DNA from: Calothrix sp. NIES-2098
GTDB lineage: Bacteria > Cyanobacteriota > Cyanobacteriia > Cyanobacteriales > Nostocaceae
Length of the DNA stretch: 64,000 nucleotides
Direction: 5' to 3'
NCBI GenBank assembly: GCA_002368175.1
Contig: AP018172.1
Coordinates: 7,381,001 to 7,445,000 of the forward strand
Below the pieces are notes generated by a model. It did no database searches, was not told the origin of the DNA, and worked only from the letters and a program-made list of their open reading frames with translations. The translations under genes and the position numbers were made by a program. The first letter of the stretch is position 1; each line of letters begins with the position of its first letter. Below, piece after piece: positions 27,666 to 37,315 of this stretch.

Positions 27666-29375
27666 TTAATTAGAAGCTTGAACGCCAAATAAATGCACAG
27701 CACCACTCATCCTGCCTAAATCCCTAAGAAAACGCGATCGCACATGGTTAGAATTTGGTGTTTGTCCGCCCATGAATAGACAGACAATTTCTTGACAGTC
27801 TGTTTCTTGTTCTTTATTAGGAATATTTACCCGCTTGATACTAGCCCAAGAACAGGAAGCATTACCTGCACCTGCATTTCCGCCAATCTCTGGATTGCGC
27901 TTGTAATTTCGTGGTGCAGTTGGTTGATAAATTAAGTACATCCCGTCACCACGAGTTGCTTCTGCGTCATCTGCTTGTTTCCAGCAAGGTTCTTGGCGTT
28001 GTATTGCTTCGGTGTCTGAGCCAGGAACAGCGTAGATTGCACAGGTGTTAGGTGAGAAAACCTCGGCGTTAATATTATGGTTGTCTGCTGTGACTCTATC
28101 AGGCCATTGGCTTTGTACTGCTGCTAACCAATCGCTATAAGCCTTTGCCCATGTTGCTGCATCCAAAGGTAAACCGTAGGGTTTGGTTTCCCATTCCTGT
28201 GTGGTTCTATTTCTCAATTTGTGAGTTAAAGTCAAAAGCGTTCCCCGTGCAGCTGCTTTCCCAGTGTTCATGTGGAATATGTGCAATGGTCTGCGCCAAC
28301 CACGTCCTACACCGCCTACCATGACTGCAAATCTAATAATCGGCAGAATAATTGTATTTAAGATATCTTTGGGAGCGCTAATTTGTAATTTGCCTTTCCA
28401 GGCGTAAAACCTTGGTTGACCAGAGGAAGAATCGCCCCAAGTTAAACTCTTCAACATCTGCAAACGCACACAACCTTTGCGGGTTTGTGGTTCTAAGGTT
28501 CCTAACAGTTCACCAACGGTTTTTTGAGCATCTTGCTGAGACATTACTCCCAGCAAAAACCTTAAAATCCAAGACCTCAGCCAGCCACGCCAATGGGAAG
28601 GGCGCAATTCCATTGTTTGCATATTTGGCCCCGCACTACCTTGACTGTAGAGACTAAAGTCAAATTGCTTAACTGTACAATCAGGATCGGGAGTAGGTTT
28701 GAGGGAATCAGAAAACTTTAGTGTTCCATATCCAGAAGCCGTCCGATTACCAACACCATATAGACTCAATGCTTGCTGCACCCATCCCCAAACTTCACTG
28801 ACTTCTGCATCGGTAGCTCGTCCTGGAATGCCGCGAATGGCTACTGTAACAGGAATATAATCTTTACCATCGCCTAGAGTGTAGAGAGATAAAGGCGTAC
28901 CTTGTCCTTGATGATAAACTTGAAATTCTTGCTGAGGATTAACAATATCTAAAGTCAGTTTGGTTGGTTCATCAGGCCAAGCATCTAGAAATTCAATCTT
29001 ACCAGCAGTGATTGTATCGTTGTTTTGATACCCCAAAAGTTCATACATTCTAGGTAAAATATCAGGGCGTTGTTTTGCCCAGGCTCTCACCAGTCCTCTA
29101 ATGGAAGCACCAGGAATATAACCATTTAGAGGTAATATTCGTAAACGTTCCCAATTTTCATTAACATTACGTTTATCTTCCGGTCGTCCTTGAGTAGGTC
29201 GCCATGCGCCGCAAGGTTCACCAGCTGAGACGATAGTTTCTATATCTGGATGAGGAAAAGAGCCAACTTTGGCACGCCACTGGATGGTAAAAGTATCTTT
29301 TTTGAATAAGCCAGACTGCGATCGCCTTTGATGTTGTAACTCTAACAATTCAATTAATCGAGAACCAGTGTACAT
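27666..29375 (-). CDS. Fused RAMP protein, Cmr6-like plus Cmr1-like halves
   Basis: This 569-aa protein holds two RAMP-like halves. The first (1-225) has the Cmr6-type IPGASIRG at 87-94 and the glycine-rich loop GVGNRTASGYG at 207-217. The second (about 235-400) has ELRPSHWRGWLRSW at 256-269 and GGVGRGWRRP at 354-363, as in Cmr1. The last 170 residues include a Gly/Asn-rich segment. No separate cmr1 or cmr6 gene is present, so the fusion may supply both end subunits of the Cmr complex. Its ATG overlaps the Cmr5 stop (TAATG). Assigning the C half to Cmr1 is inference. Confidence 0.72.
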   Translation of the reverse strand: MYTGSRLIELLELQHQRRSQSGLFKKDTFTIQWRAKVGSFPHPDIETIVSAGEPCGAWRPTQGRPEDKRNVNENWERLRILPLNGYIPGASIRGLVRAWAKQRPDILPRMYELLGYQNNDTITAGKIEFLDAWPDEPTKLTLDIVNPQQEFQVYHQGQGTPLSLYTLGDGKDYIPVTVAIRGIPGRATDAEVSEVWGWVQQALSLYGVGNRTASGYGTLKFSDSLKPTPDPDCTVKQFDFSLYSQGSAGPNMQTMELRPSHWRGWLRSWILRFLLGVMSQQDAQKTVGELLGTLEPQTRKGCVRLQMLKSLTWGDSSSGQPRFYAWKGKLQISAPKDILNTIILPIIRFAVMVGGVGRGWRRPLHIFHMNTGKAAARGTLLTLTHKLRNRTTQEWETKPYGLPLDAATWAKAYSDWLAAVQSQWPDRVTADNHNINAEVFSPNTCAIYAVPGSDTEAIQRQEPCWKQADDAEATRGDGMYLIYQPTAPRNYKRNPEIGGNAGAGNASCSWASIKRVNIPNKEQETDCQEIVCLFMGGQTPNSNHVRSRFLRDLGRMSGAVHLFGVQASN

Positions 29376-29872
29376 TAATCCTCCTGATAAGCTCTAGCCC
29401 AAAAATTCCAATGATTAGCTAACATCAAAGACCTACGCCAAGTAGCCATATACTGTTGTGGCTGTTTTTTGGTCATCTCTACCACTTGTTCCATCATTTG
29501 TTCTCGTTGTGGAGGGTTGGCTTGATTCATCATCTGACCTAGCAGCGATTCCCAAACAGGAACAGTACGCTCACGTACTTCACCACCTTGAGCGTTAGAT
29601 TGGTTCACATAACCAACCGCAGACAGCAAACCAAATACTCGTAAATGCTGCGACAAACGCAAGACAGCCGTGAGATCATTTTTATCTAAGTTTGATTTAC
29701 GCTGATTTTTTAAATAAGTTTGAATGTGCTCGTGTGCAACCAAACTCATCTGTTCTGGTAATACTTGAGTAGAGCTAAAACCACTATCAACATTAACTAG
29801 TTTAGTAGGTGGCGTCATTGAATTAGCTTTTGCTGTTTGTGGTGGTTGTGGTCTCTTTAATTGATCGGGCAT
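29375..29872 (-). CDS. cmr5: Cmr5, small subunit of type III-B effector complex
   Basis: The 165-aa protein is helical, short and placed between Cmr4 and the Cmr6-like gene, the usual site of Cmr5. The central part (YLKNQRKSNLDKNDLTAVLRLSQHLRVFG) and the C-terminal YMATWRRSLMLANHWNFWAR fit the helical bundle of Cmr5, the Cas11-like subunit that lines the RNA channel. Its N-terminal 50 residues form a Pro/Ser-rich extension. It starts 11 bases after Cmr4 and overlaps the next gene by one base. Confidence 0.75.
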   Translation of the reverse strand: MPDQLKRPQPPQTAKANSMTPPTKLVNVDSGFSSTQVLPEQMSLVAHEHIQTYLKNQRKSNLDKNDLTAVLRLSQHLRVFGLLSAVGYVNQSNAQGGEVRERTVPVWESLLGQMMNQANPPQREQMMEQVVEMTKKQPQQYMATWRRSLMLANHWNFWARAYQED

Positions 29873-29883
29873 AATTTTCTCCT

Positions 29884-30777
29884 CTATACTCCAACTTTTA
29901 CTTGAGAAGGTGATGTAGCATTATTTGTCCAACCTTGCACCCAACCGCGCCCCACATTGGCTTGACCACCAACTTGAAAAAGCCCCTGCAAAACGCTCAT
30001 TAATATGTCATGTTCTTCTGGCTTCACAGGTTTATTTTTGAGGAGGCTGTAACCCCAAGAGAAATAGAAAATTGTGTCTCTAGGAATGCACACATCTGTC
30101 CAAAATACTTCAGCCGAACCTGCTTGATTAGCACCTGTTGTTTCATCTTGAATTTTGTTACGAACTTGAGTCCATAAAGAGTGTTCCATTAATACTTGAA
30201 AATCAGCATCGGGTAAAACAATCCGATTTTTTTCCCAAGTCTGTTGCACAGCATTTTTAAGAGAATTAGGCCAATTTCCAGCTAGAGTTGTTGCTTGTTT
30301 TTGCTCATTAGACATCTGAGAAACCTCAATTTGAGCATCAGCAACTAAATATGTACCTGCTGAAGTACCTACAGCTTGATCCGGAAAAATCACAGAATTT
30401 TGCTGTGTAATAATTGCATGAGCGCGAATCAAAGAATGACAGCTAACCCAGCTAAATACATCTCTACCACCATTCATTGACATAGTTCGCATAGGAACCC
30501 ATAGCAAGCGTGCATCTCCAAACCATACCTGATGCACTCCCATTTGACCTTGCTTATCTAACTCTTTACCAAATAAAATATCGACTGCTGTTTCATCTTG
30601 TAAATTGACTTCTTCTCTAAGAGTTCCTCTAAGAGATGAACCAGGAACATAAGGAAAATTTGTATGCACTTCACGGGCAATTTCTAAAATGTTGCCTAAA
30701 TCGCCTTCACCACCACAATGAATAGGGGCAAGGCTGTATATATAACCAACTCTAAAATCAGGCATAATTCTGCTCAC
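29884..30777 (-). CDS. cmr4: Cmr4, backbone RAMP (Cas7) subunit
   Basis: This 297-aa protein is a Cas7-family RAMP. It shows YSLAPIHCGGEGDLG at the N-terminus, the FPYVPGSSLRGTLREE segment and the C-terminal glycine-rich loop QVGGQANVGRGW. Cmr4 forms the helical backbone on the crRNA and its conserved Asp cleaves target RNA; a candidate Asp lies in the early loop after the LRGTLREE segment, but I cannot assign it with certainty. It lies in the operon between cmr3 and cmr5. Confidence 0.85.
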   Translation of the reverse strand: MSRIMPDFRVGYIYSLAPIHCGGEGDLGNILEIAREVHTNFPYVPGSSLRGTLREEVNLQDETAVDILFGKELDKQGQMGVHQVWFGDARLLWVPMRTMSMNGGRDVFSWVSCHSLIRAHAIITQQNSVIFPDQAVGTSAGTYLVADAQIEVSQMSNEQKQATTLAGNWPNSLKNAVQQTWEKNRIVLPDADFQVLMEHSLWTQVRNKIQDETTGANQAGSAEVFWTDVCIPRDTIFYFSWGYSLLKNKPVKPEEHDILMSVLQGLFQVGGQANVGRGWVQGWTNNATSPSQVKVGV

Positions 30778-30820
30778 TTAACTTAAATAATTTAATTCCA
30801 AAATTCCTAAATCAAATCTA

Positions 30821-31960
30821 TTAAACTATTTCTAATTCATAATTTATCCATAGTAATTCTGAATAGCCGAGTTTTCGCCAATTATTTAACTTGGTTTGTT
30901 TGTTATCTTGAAATAGCGATCGCGGCTGATTTAAGTAATACAAACTCCCAGGAGGTGCAGCAAAAACTTGTGGTGCTGAGATGCTTTTATGGATTTCATC
31001 TTTGTCACGAAAGCGGCAACTAATCGGTATTGGTTTTTCGGTCGCCACACTCACTAAATCTCCTGGTGTTTGATTTTTATTCACAGTATGGGCTAATTTC
31101 CATTCCCACGGATAAGCTCGACAGCGGGAATTATTAATTGTGGTTTTGTGGTTGCGTTCAAAAACTCCGGGGGTGATTAAATAAGCGATAGACTTGCTTT
31201 GAGATTTAAAATTTGCTTGCGAAATTTGTTGCAGATTTGCCCACTGTTCGCCTAATTCATCACAACGTTGGAAAATAGCTCGGTGTCCTTCTCCGCCTAA
31301 CCGTAAAGTTGTTGGAGTGTCGATGTTTGTGTCTACGCTAATTGCTAAACTCCAGCCAGTATTAAGGCGAATAGCATTTTCCACAAAGTAACCCTCAGCA
31401 TCTTTGACTTGCCTTGTTCCCGGTTCAATACTATTGTGCGATCGCGTTTCGATCGTCCAAGGTTGGTCTTCATAACTACCAGAAGTTACTTGCCAATCAT
31501 CTTTTTCTATCTTTCCTGTTTCTAGATAGGTTTTGACTACTGAGTATGGCAGATATTGTCTAAATTTTGCTTCTGAACCCTCACATTTTATTGAATCCTC
31601 TTCCTCATCTTCTGTTGGTGAGTTAACAGGTTTAACTAAAGGAAAAGGTTGAGTTTCATCACGGAAAATAACATTATGTAAAGGAGATTTAGTTTCCCAT
31701 ACTAAAGGAACTAGAGGTGTAGATTTTACGAATCCTAATGGACGGGGAAAATATAAGCTATTACCTTTGTTTTCAAAACAGAGAAACGGGCCAATAATAT
31801 TAAAGTCTTTTTTCTCTCCTAATAATTCCCGTAATGCCCCAACAATAGTATAACCATTAGGAGGAAATGTACTACCTGCCCAAGCCCTTTCTTGCGGCGA
31901 AAATGGTTTAGCATCTCTGAGCATTAAAATATCTAATGGGGTGAGTTTATACCAATACAT
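30821..31960 (-). CDS. cmr3: Cmr3, crRNA 5'-handle-binding (Cas5-like) subunit
   Basis: The 379-aa protein opens with WYKLTPLDILMLRDAKPFSP and then GSTFPPNGYTIVGALRELLG, the hallmark start of Cmr3. It is a Cas5-like RAMP that holds the crRNA 5' handle and contacts Cas10. The C-terminal part has ITPGVFERN and FAAPPGSLYYL segments typical of the family. It starts 13 bases after cas10. Size agrees with other Cmr3 proteins. Confidence 0.88.
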   Translation of the reverse strand: MYWYKLTPLDILMLRDAKPFSPQERAWAGSTFPPNGYTIVGALRELLGEKKDFNIIGPFLCFENKGNSLYFPRPLGFVKSTPLVPLVWETKSPLHNVIFRDETQPFPLVKPVNSPTEDEEEDSIKCEGSEAKFRQYLPYSVVKTYLETGKIEKDDWQVTSGSYEDQPWTIETRSHNSIEPGTRQVKDAEGYFVENAIRLNTGWSLAISVDTNIDTPTTLRLGGEGHRAIFQRCDELGEQWANLQQISQANFKSQSKSIAYLITPGVFERNHKTTINNSRCRAYPWEWKLAHTVNKNQTPGDLVSVATEKPIPISCRFRDKDEIHKSISAPQVFAAPPGSLYYLNQPRSLFQDNKQTKLNNWRKLGYSELLWINYELEIV

Positions 31961-31973
31961 TAAAGATCAACTC

Positions 31974-34973
31974 CTATTTGATATCGCGGTTGCGTTTGAT
32001 AAAAGCTGCAAGTTTTAACCAATTTTGAATTTCATTGTCTAGGTCTTTTTCTTTGGTAGTGAGAACTAAACCTTCAAGAAAATTAGCTAAATTTCTTTGA
32101 AACTGGGTTTTTGCAGTTTCATCTCCTGGGAATTGGTCGCGGCGATCGCAAAATGCTTTTGTCCAAGGTAAAATCGCTTCTAGATTCGGTGCTGGGTGTT
32201 GACTCCACAAACTCGCGGCTTGTTCAAATATGGCAGTGTCTCCTACATTGGCACAAATGAGTTTTCGCCACCCATCGAAGGTTGGAAACTTTGTTGTTGC
32301 TTGCAAGATGTTGCCATTGCTGTATAACACCCGCACTTGTACAGCATCTTTTTTTGTACCATCAGGCGTTTTGTGTTCCTTCGCCTTTTTTTCAGCGTCC
32401 CAGAGATTCTCTAGGGCGATCGCTAATGGTACAGAATGATGTGCAATAATCATCCCAAAGCTAATAGTTGCATTCCTCCCCATTGTGAATAATGGTCTTG
32501 TGGCTACTTGCTGCGACAGCATAGCTTTAGCAGTCCAATAATCATCTCCACTGTCAAATTCTCCTTGGGGGTCTTCATCTCCTCGAAAACACTGGCGGAT
32601 ATCCCATAACCAGTTATCCCATTCCCAGAGATTGGTATAAGCTAAAACATCATCACCACCTGCATAAATCAAGCGTCCAGCATAACGTTGTTGAGTCAAA
32701 TAAGGTACTAATTGATTAGAAAAATCTAACAATGCACGACTGAGAGCATTATGTGTTGATGGCCCCATGCGTTTTTTGACTGCTAAAAATTTCTGGAAAC
32801 TTGCCAGCGATACTGATAATTGTGAGGGAATATAATCTCCATATTTCTCTAATTTTTTACCCTGCAACCATTCACTCATATCATCGCCATCACCCGCAGC
32901 TAATACGTACCAGTCAGCAGGATTATTACCGGGATAAAAGCTATCAATAATCTTTTGAATCTCTTGACGGTAATTCTTTTTTAGATCCGAAATTTCTCGG
33001 CGGATTACTTCTTGATCCTGTTCATTTGCTGTTTTAATTTTTTCTTGTAATACCCTCAATTCTGGTGTTTCAGCATCTTCTACTAACCAACCAGCATTAA
33101 GTAAACGAGGATGAAATCTTTGGGGTAAATTATCTTTATCTATCCAAGGAATACCCCATTTGTTTTTCATTTCTTGAATGACACCCTTAGCCCAAGGATT
33201 TTTAGCGATAATTGCTTGACAAGTATCCTCAAATCGCGATTCATGGTTAATATCTTTTTCATTAACTTTGAGATATCCTGCTACACCTGCGGTTAAATCT
33301 GGATAAGACGCTGCTACAACATCTTCATTTTTAATATCCAATAACTTATCCAAAACTTTTTCTAAAACCCGTTTCACCGTTTCAGTAGCATTTAACTGTT
33401 CTCTACCATCAAATAAACCTGCGTGATGTTCCCAATATTTTTTTGTTTCCCCTTCTTTAATCCAATCACCACCAGGATGTACCACTGGGCCAATACCAGA
33501 AATGGTAGAACGAAGGCCGAAAGCTGTTGGTAATTCCCAATTTCGAGCATTTTTAACCGCTGCTAAAGCATAGCGATTCGTATCAAAAATAGATGCCCAC
33601 CAAGAACCTACATTGACGCTAAATTTTCGTTTTTGCTTTTCCCAACGCTGTTGATATGCTTCCCGTAGAAAGTCTATTTCTTCATTTTGAAATAAATTGT
33701 ATTTTTGATTAATTACATAAGCTTGATTTTGAATATCTAGCCATTCTAAAAATTCTGTTTCTCTTTCTTTTGGAATCGCCGCATTTTTTAATTTTTTTCC
33801 TTCTTTACCTATGGGTAAAGCTGTCCAATAAAACTGCCATTGAGACTCTAACCAACCTTGCCAAGTTTTGCTATCTTCTCCTAAATCTGGCATCCAATAG
33901 CGTTTATTGTGTAATTCTTCAAAAACTAAATTACCAATTCGCGTCCACTCTTGTAAAAGTTTTTGTTTAGCCATTTGCATGGCAGCTTTTACTTTATCTT
34001 TTGGTAGTACTAACACCAACACGTTAGGAAAACCTGCCGTTAATAATTGATTAGCATCAGGTTTTTTTATCCATTGGTCAAATTTAGGAAATTCTTGTAA
34101 TAACCAATGGTCAATTAATGGCTGTTGGTAAAGGCTGGGATAAAGAAAGCAGTCAGGTCCGTATTTTTGGGCAAGTTCCCAACAGATTTTGGCTGAAAGA
34201 TAGTGTAGCAGCCAAGAACCTGCCCAAAAATCTCGCATTTTGCGACTGGCTTTAATTAGTTCTTGTACAGGCGTAAATGTAAAAGTGGCTAGATAAGGAT
34301 GAGATAAAGTTTTATTAGCAGGCCAATGTTGAATCTCTGGTGCTGTCAAGTCATAACCAGCTAAAGCGCCAGCCAAAGCAGCCGTAATACTGGCATGACT
34401 CCAAATAGAACTATCTGGTAAGCGGGTTTCAGCAGGCATCAGTATTAAAGATTCATCAGCAAATTCCTGACACGTCGCGGCTGGTAAACAACGCCACAGC
34501 CACCAAAACACGCCTTTAATATCTGTTCTCACTTCTACGGGGATTGCTTCTCGTAGTTTCTGTTCTTGAGAATCTAGGTAATTTTTACGATTTGCTGTCA
34601 GCATTTGTGAATGCTGCTTAATTTTAAAATTACGTTTCGCCCCAGATAACAAGTGAGATATTTCTAACCCTTGTTCTGAATTACCATGAGCATAATCAAT
34701 ACTCGCACTTACACTACCAATCGCTCCTCTGTCGCTTGCTGAAGAGATATAATCTGCCAGCTTGATATGTTCCAAAATTTTACGGTGAGACTCTTCTGGG
34801 TTCCAGCCATTGCTTACCCAGTTCTGCATTACTTCTAGTTCTTGCCAGAAACTATTGCAACCGCGCCCAGTGTTATTATGTAAAGCTTTCAGTACAGGAT
34901 CGTGGAGTAATCCCCAGATTTTAGCTTGCCAGTATGCTTCCGACACAGGTGAAGTTCCTTGTAGTGCATCCAA
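31974..34973 (-). CDS. cmr2: Cmr2/Cas10, large subunit with HD nuclease and cyclase palm
   Basis: This 999-aa protein is type III-B Cas10. An HD-type motif LLHDPVLKAL sits at 22-31 and LADYISSASDR at 72-82. The second palm domain carries GGDD at 772-775 (YAGGDDVLAYT), and LAAGDGDDMSEW at 691-702 is the conserved first-palm motif. Both DNase and cyclic oligoadenylate synthesis are therefore expected. It is the first gene of the cmr operon and starts about 170 bases left of the CRISPR terminator, so it has its own promoter in 34974-35144. No zinc-finger cysteines were obvious. Confidence 0.92.
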   Translation of the reverse strand: MDALQGTSPVSEAYWQAKIWGLLHDPVLKALHNNTGRGCNSFWQELEVMQNWVSNGWNPEESHRKILEHIKLADYISSASDRGAIGSVSASIDYAHGNSEQGLEISHLLSGAKRNFKIKQHSQMLTANRKNYLDSQEQKLREAIPVEVRTDIKGVFWWLWRCLPAATCQEFADESLILMPAETRLPDSSIWSHASITAALAGALAGYDLTAPEIQHWPANKTLSHPYLATFTFTPVQELIKASRKMRDFWAGSWLLHYLSAKICWELAQKYGPDCFLYPSLYQQPLIDHWLLQEFPKFDQWIKKPDANQLLTAGFPNVLVLVLPKDKVKAAMQMAKQKLLQEWTRIGNLVFEELHNKRYWMPDLGEDSKTWQGWLESQWQFYWTALPIGKEGKKLKNAAIPKERETEFLEWLDIQNQAYVINQKYNLFQNEEIDFLREAYQQRWEKQKRKFSVNVGSWWASIFDTNRYALAAVKNARNWELPTAFGLRSTISGIGPVVHPGGDWIKEGETKKYWEHHAGLFDGREQLNATETVKRVLEKVLDKLLDIKNEDVVAASYPDLTAGVAGYLKVNEKDINHESRFEDTCQAIIAKNPWAKGVIQEMKNKWGIPWIDKDNLPQRFHPRLLNAGWLVEDAETPELRVLQEKIKTANEQDQEVIRREISDLKKNYRQEIQKIIDSFYPGNNPADWYVLAAGDGDDMSEWLQGKKLEKYGDYIPSQLSVSLASFQKFLAVKKRMGPSTHNALSRALLDFSNQLVPYLTQQRYAGRLIYAGGDDVLAYTNLWEWDNWLWDIRQCFRGDEDPQGEFDSGDDYWTAKAMLSQQVATRPLFTMGRNATISFGMIIAHHSVPLAIALENLWDAEKKAKEHKTPDGTKKDAVQVRVLYSNGNILQATTKFPTFDGWRKLICANVGDTAIFEQAASLWSQHPAPNLEAILPWTKAFCDRRDQFPGDETAKTQFQRNLANFLEGLVLTTKEKDLDNEIQNWLKLAAFIKRNRDIK

Positions 34974-35144
34974 AGGCTATTGTATAAATTGCTATTCTTA
35001 TTTGTCGAATAACAGTAGATATTCTTAAATGATTGCTAGGATTGATTCAGATTCCTTCGTGGTAAGGCTTTAAGCGAAGTCGATGAAGTTTGGATAAATA
35101 TTTTATTATTAATTGACATTTTTGATTAATTATGTTTCCTCAGC

Positions 35145-35166
35145 AAAAAGCCCTCTTCTGAGGGCT
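35145..35166 (-). terminator. Terminator at the trailer end of the CRISPR array
   Basis: A perfect 7-bp stem AGCCCTC/GAGGGCT with a four-base loop (35149-35166) is followed on the minus strand by a run of T (complement of AAAAA at 35145-35149). It lies eight bases past the relic repeat, in the transcription direction of the array. It should end the pre-crRNA and separate it from the cmr operon. Confidence 0.8.
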
Positions 35167-35173
35167 AATGTAA

Positions 35174-35209
35174 CAAAGCAATCAATTAATTTCCGCAGCA
35201 AGTGCGAAG
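35174..35209 (-). repeat. Relic CRISPR repeat with covarying hairpin
   Basis: Aligned to the consensus repeat, this 36-base block matches at 21 positions, including AATTAATTTC. In the hairpin the loop is GCAAG instead of GCGAG, and the inner stem is CGCA/TGCG instead of TCTA/TAGA, so all four pairs are kept by changes on both sides. It lies 39 bases (one spacer length) before the first recognisable repeat. This is best read as an old, diverged terminal repeat. Confidence 0.65.
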
Positions 35210-35248
35210 GGGCGACGCCAGGGATGAGAAGATCAGCGATCGGGATTG

Positions 35249-36846
35249 GTTTCCAACCGATTAATTTCTCTAGCGAGTAGAGACCAGATTACAGTTAGTT
35301 GATGGAACCTATCACTTCCAATTTCCATTCAATTAGTTTCTCTAGCGAGTAGAGACTCATGAATAATCTCGGTGAATTGATAACCGCACAAGTTTCCATT
35401 CAATTAGTTTCTCTAGCGAGTAGAGACTGTTGAAACCAGTTTTCAAAGGATTCCATAATAATGAAGTTTCCATTCAATTAGTTTCTCTAGCGAGTAGAGA
35501 CGCCATTCCCTTTGGATTTTTGATCCAGCAAATTATGGGGAGTTTCCATTCAATTAGTTTCTCTAGCGGGTAGAGACTTGTTGGAATAACTGGTCACTAA
35601 CTGAAATAACTAGTTTCCATTCAATTAGTTTCTCTAGCGAGTAGAGACTTAATTACAGAGTATGCCGTTGTAACTTTTAGCGATAAGTTTCCATTCAATT
35701 AGTTTTTCTAGCGAGTAGAGACTCAATGGACAATCTATGAGTTGCGATCGCCGTACATGGTAACGTTTCCATTCAATAAGTTTCTCTAGCGAGTAGAGAC
35801 TTCGATATCATCCCACTTGAGGATAAAAGCAGTATTTACTAGGTTTCCATTCAATAAGTTTCTCTAGCGAGTAGAGACACGACTAGGAGCGCATTATGAC
35901 ATTATCCTGGCTAACTGGTTTCCATTCAATTAGTTTCTCTAGCGAGTAGAGACCCGACCTGTGGCTCGGGCCAGATCTCGCTGAAGCTCGGCAAGTTGTT
36001 TCCATTCAATTAATTTCTCTAGCGAGTAGAGACTTGTTATTCGCGCGTTTAATCTCGTTCCAAATGTGTTTCCATTCAATTAATTTCTCTAGCGAGTAGA
36101 GACGTTACAGAGTAGACCCGATCGCCCTACAAAACGCGTTTCCATTCAATTAATTTCTCTAGCGAGTAGAGACCTGGGGAATAACTTGCGCCAAGGTTCG
36201 GCTACTTTTGGTTTCCATTCAATTAATTTCTCTAGCGAGTAGAGACATCGCTTCCACACTGAGCACGATCGCACTGTGGGCAGGAGTTTCCATTCAATTA
36301 ATTTCTCTAGCGAGTAGAGACTTCTCTGTTTATTTTCCATGCCAAAATGCATATTCCTATTGAAGTTTCCATTCAATTAATTTCTCTAGCGAGTAGAGAC
36401 TTTAGTCAATACGGCGCACAAAGGTTTTTCGACATTGTTTCCATTCAATTAATTTCTCTAGCGAGTAGAGACCTTTCTAGGTGTCAATCAAACTTAGCAG
36501 AAGTTGAAAAAGGTTTCCATTCAATTAATTTCTCTAGCGAGTAGAGACCCTCAAAGAGAAGGGAGTAAGTCTATCAAAGATTGCAGTTTCCATTCAATTA
36601 ATTTCTCTAGCGAGTAGAGACAAGTTAGTCAAAGTTAAGACTAACGTTTCAATTCCGTTTCCATTCAATTAATTTCTCTAGCGAGTAGAGACAGCATAGA
36701 GCTAGTTGTCATGTCTTATCAGATGATGTGTTTCCATTCAATTAATTTCTCTAGCGAGTAGAGACCCACATGGCAATCCGAACTTGCTTGATGGTTTCGC
36801 TGCGGCTCTTGTTTCCATTCAATTAATTTCTCTAGCGAGTAGAGAC
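35249..36846 (-). CRISPR. Type III-B CRISPR array, 22 repeats of 36 bp and 21 spacers
   Basis: Twenty-two 36-bp repeats start at 35249, 35321, 35392, 35466, 35542, 35613, 35687, 35765, 35843, 35918, 35998, 36068, 36138, 36211, 36286, 36365, 36437, 36513, 36586, 36657, 36730 and 36811. Spacers are 34-45 bp. On the plus strand the repeat starts GTTTCCATTCAATTAATTTC and carries a 6-bp stem TCTCTA-GCGAG-TAGAGA. The left terminal repeat is degenerate (35249) and the right repeats are uniform, so the leader is on the right beside cas2 and crRNA is read from the minus strand, with each repeat ending in AATGGAAAC. Repeats 2-10 carry TTAG or TAAG variants at one site, repeats 11-22 do not. The repeat type is that of Synechocystis CRISPR3-like III-Bv arrays (from memory), and no cas6 is present. 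Confidence 0.97.
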
Positions 36847-37031
36847 CCCTCCATCCTAAACCCCTACCCAGTAAGGAGTCCACAGACACTTTGCGGCCGA
36901 TCCGATTTTGCTACCCATAAATGCCAGCAAATTAGAACAAAAAATGCTTGAAACCCTGACAGAGCAAGGCAACGGCCGATTCTACGAATTTGCGTGATTT
37001 CAGCGATTTTGGCGATCGGCCGCAGCAACAG
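36847..37031 (-). promoter_or_regulatory. CRISPR leader region
   Basis: This 185-bp stretch between cas2 and the newest repeat is the expected leader, read on the minus strand. It contains 11-bp perfect inverted arms TGCGGCCGATC (36892-36902) and its complement (37014-37024), bracketing about 110 bp. On the plus strand an open piece without start reads to a TGA near 36997 (ends GNGRFYEFA), which suggests that part of the leader came from an old gene end. No exact -35/-10 could be assigned. Confidence 0.6.
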
Positions 37032-37310
37032 CTAAATAATGGTTGAACCAGGTATTTCTGTGACTGGAGGCCCACCCCAAACTTGAATTTGATTTAAAGT
37101 ATGACCTGATAAAGGATAAAAACGTATTTTATCCTCCGATAACTTTACTTTCTTCCGCAATCGCTGATGCAACTCATTATATTGTGAAGTAGTTAACACA
37201 CATTCAAAAACACTGTACTGTACTCGAATTCCATAGCCTTCCAACAAATCTGAGACTTTTTTACGCCGCTTATCGCAAGGAATATCATAAGCAACCACAT
37301 ACAAAAGCAT
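37032..37310 (-). CDS. cas2: Cas2 adaptation endoribonuclease-like protein
   Basis: The 92-aa protein begins MLLYVVAYDIPCDKRRKKVSDLLEG, with the Cas2 first strand and Asp (YDIP), then RVQYSVFECVL and a C-terminal VWGGPPVTE. Cas2 forms a dimer bridging two Cas1 dimers during spacer integration. It starts five bases after cas1 and directly precedes the leader, in line with leader-end placement. Confidence 0.95.
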   Translation of the reverse strand: MLLYVVAYDIPCDKRRKKVSDLLEGYGIRVQYSVFECVLTTSQYNELHQRLRKKVKLSEDKIRFYPLSGHTLNQIQVWGGPPVTEIPGSTII

Positions 37311-37315
37311 AAGAA

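Noticed and set aside
36146..36544. Open frames through the CRISPR array (76 and 65 codons)
   Set aside because: They consist of translated repeats and spacers (recurring LEKLIEWK or HSINF words) and are not genes.
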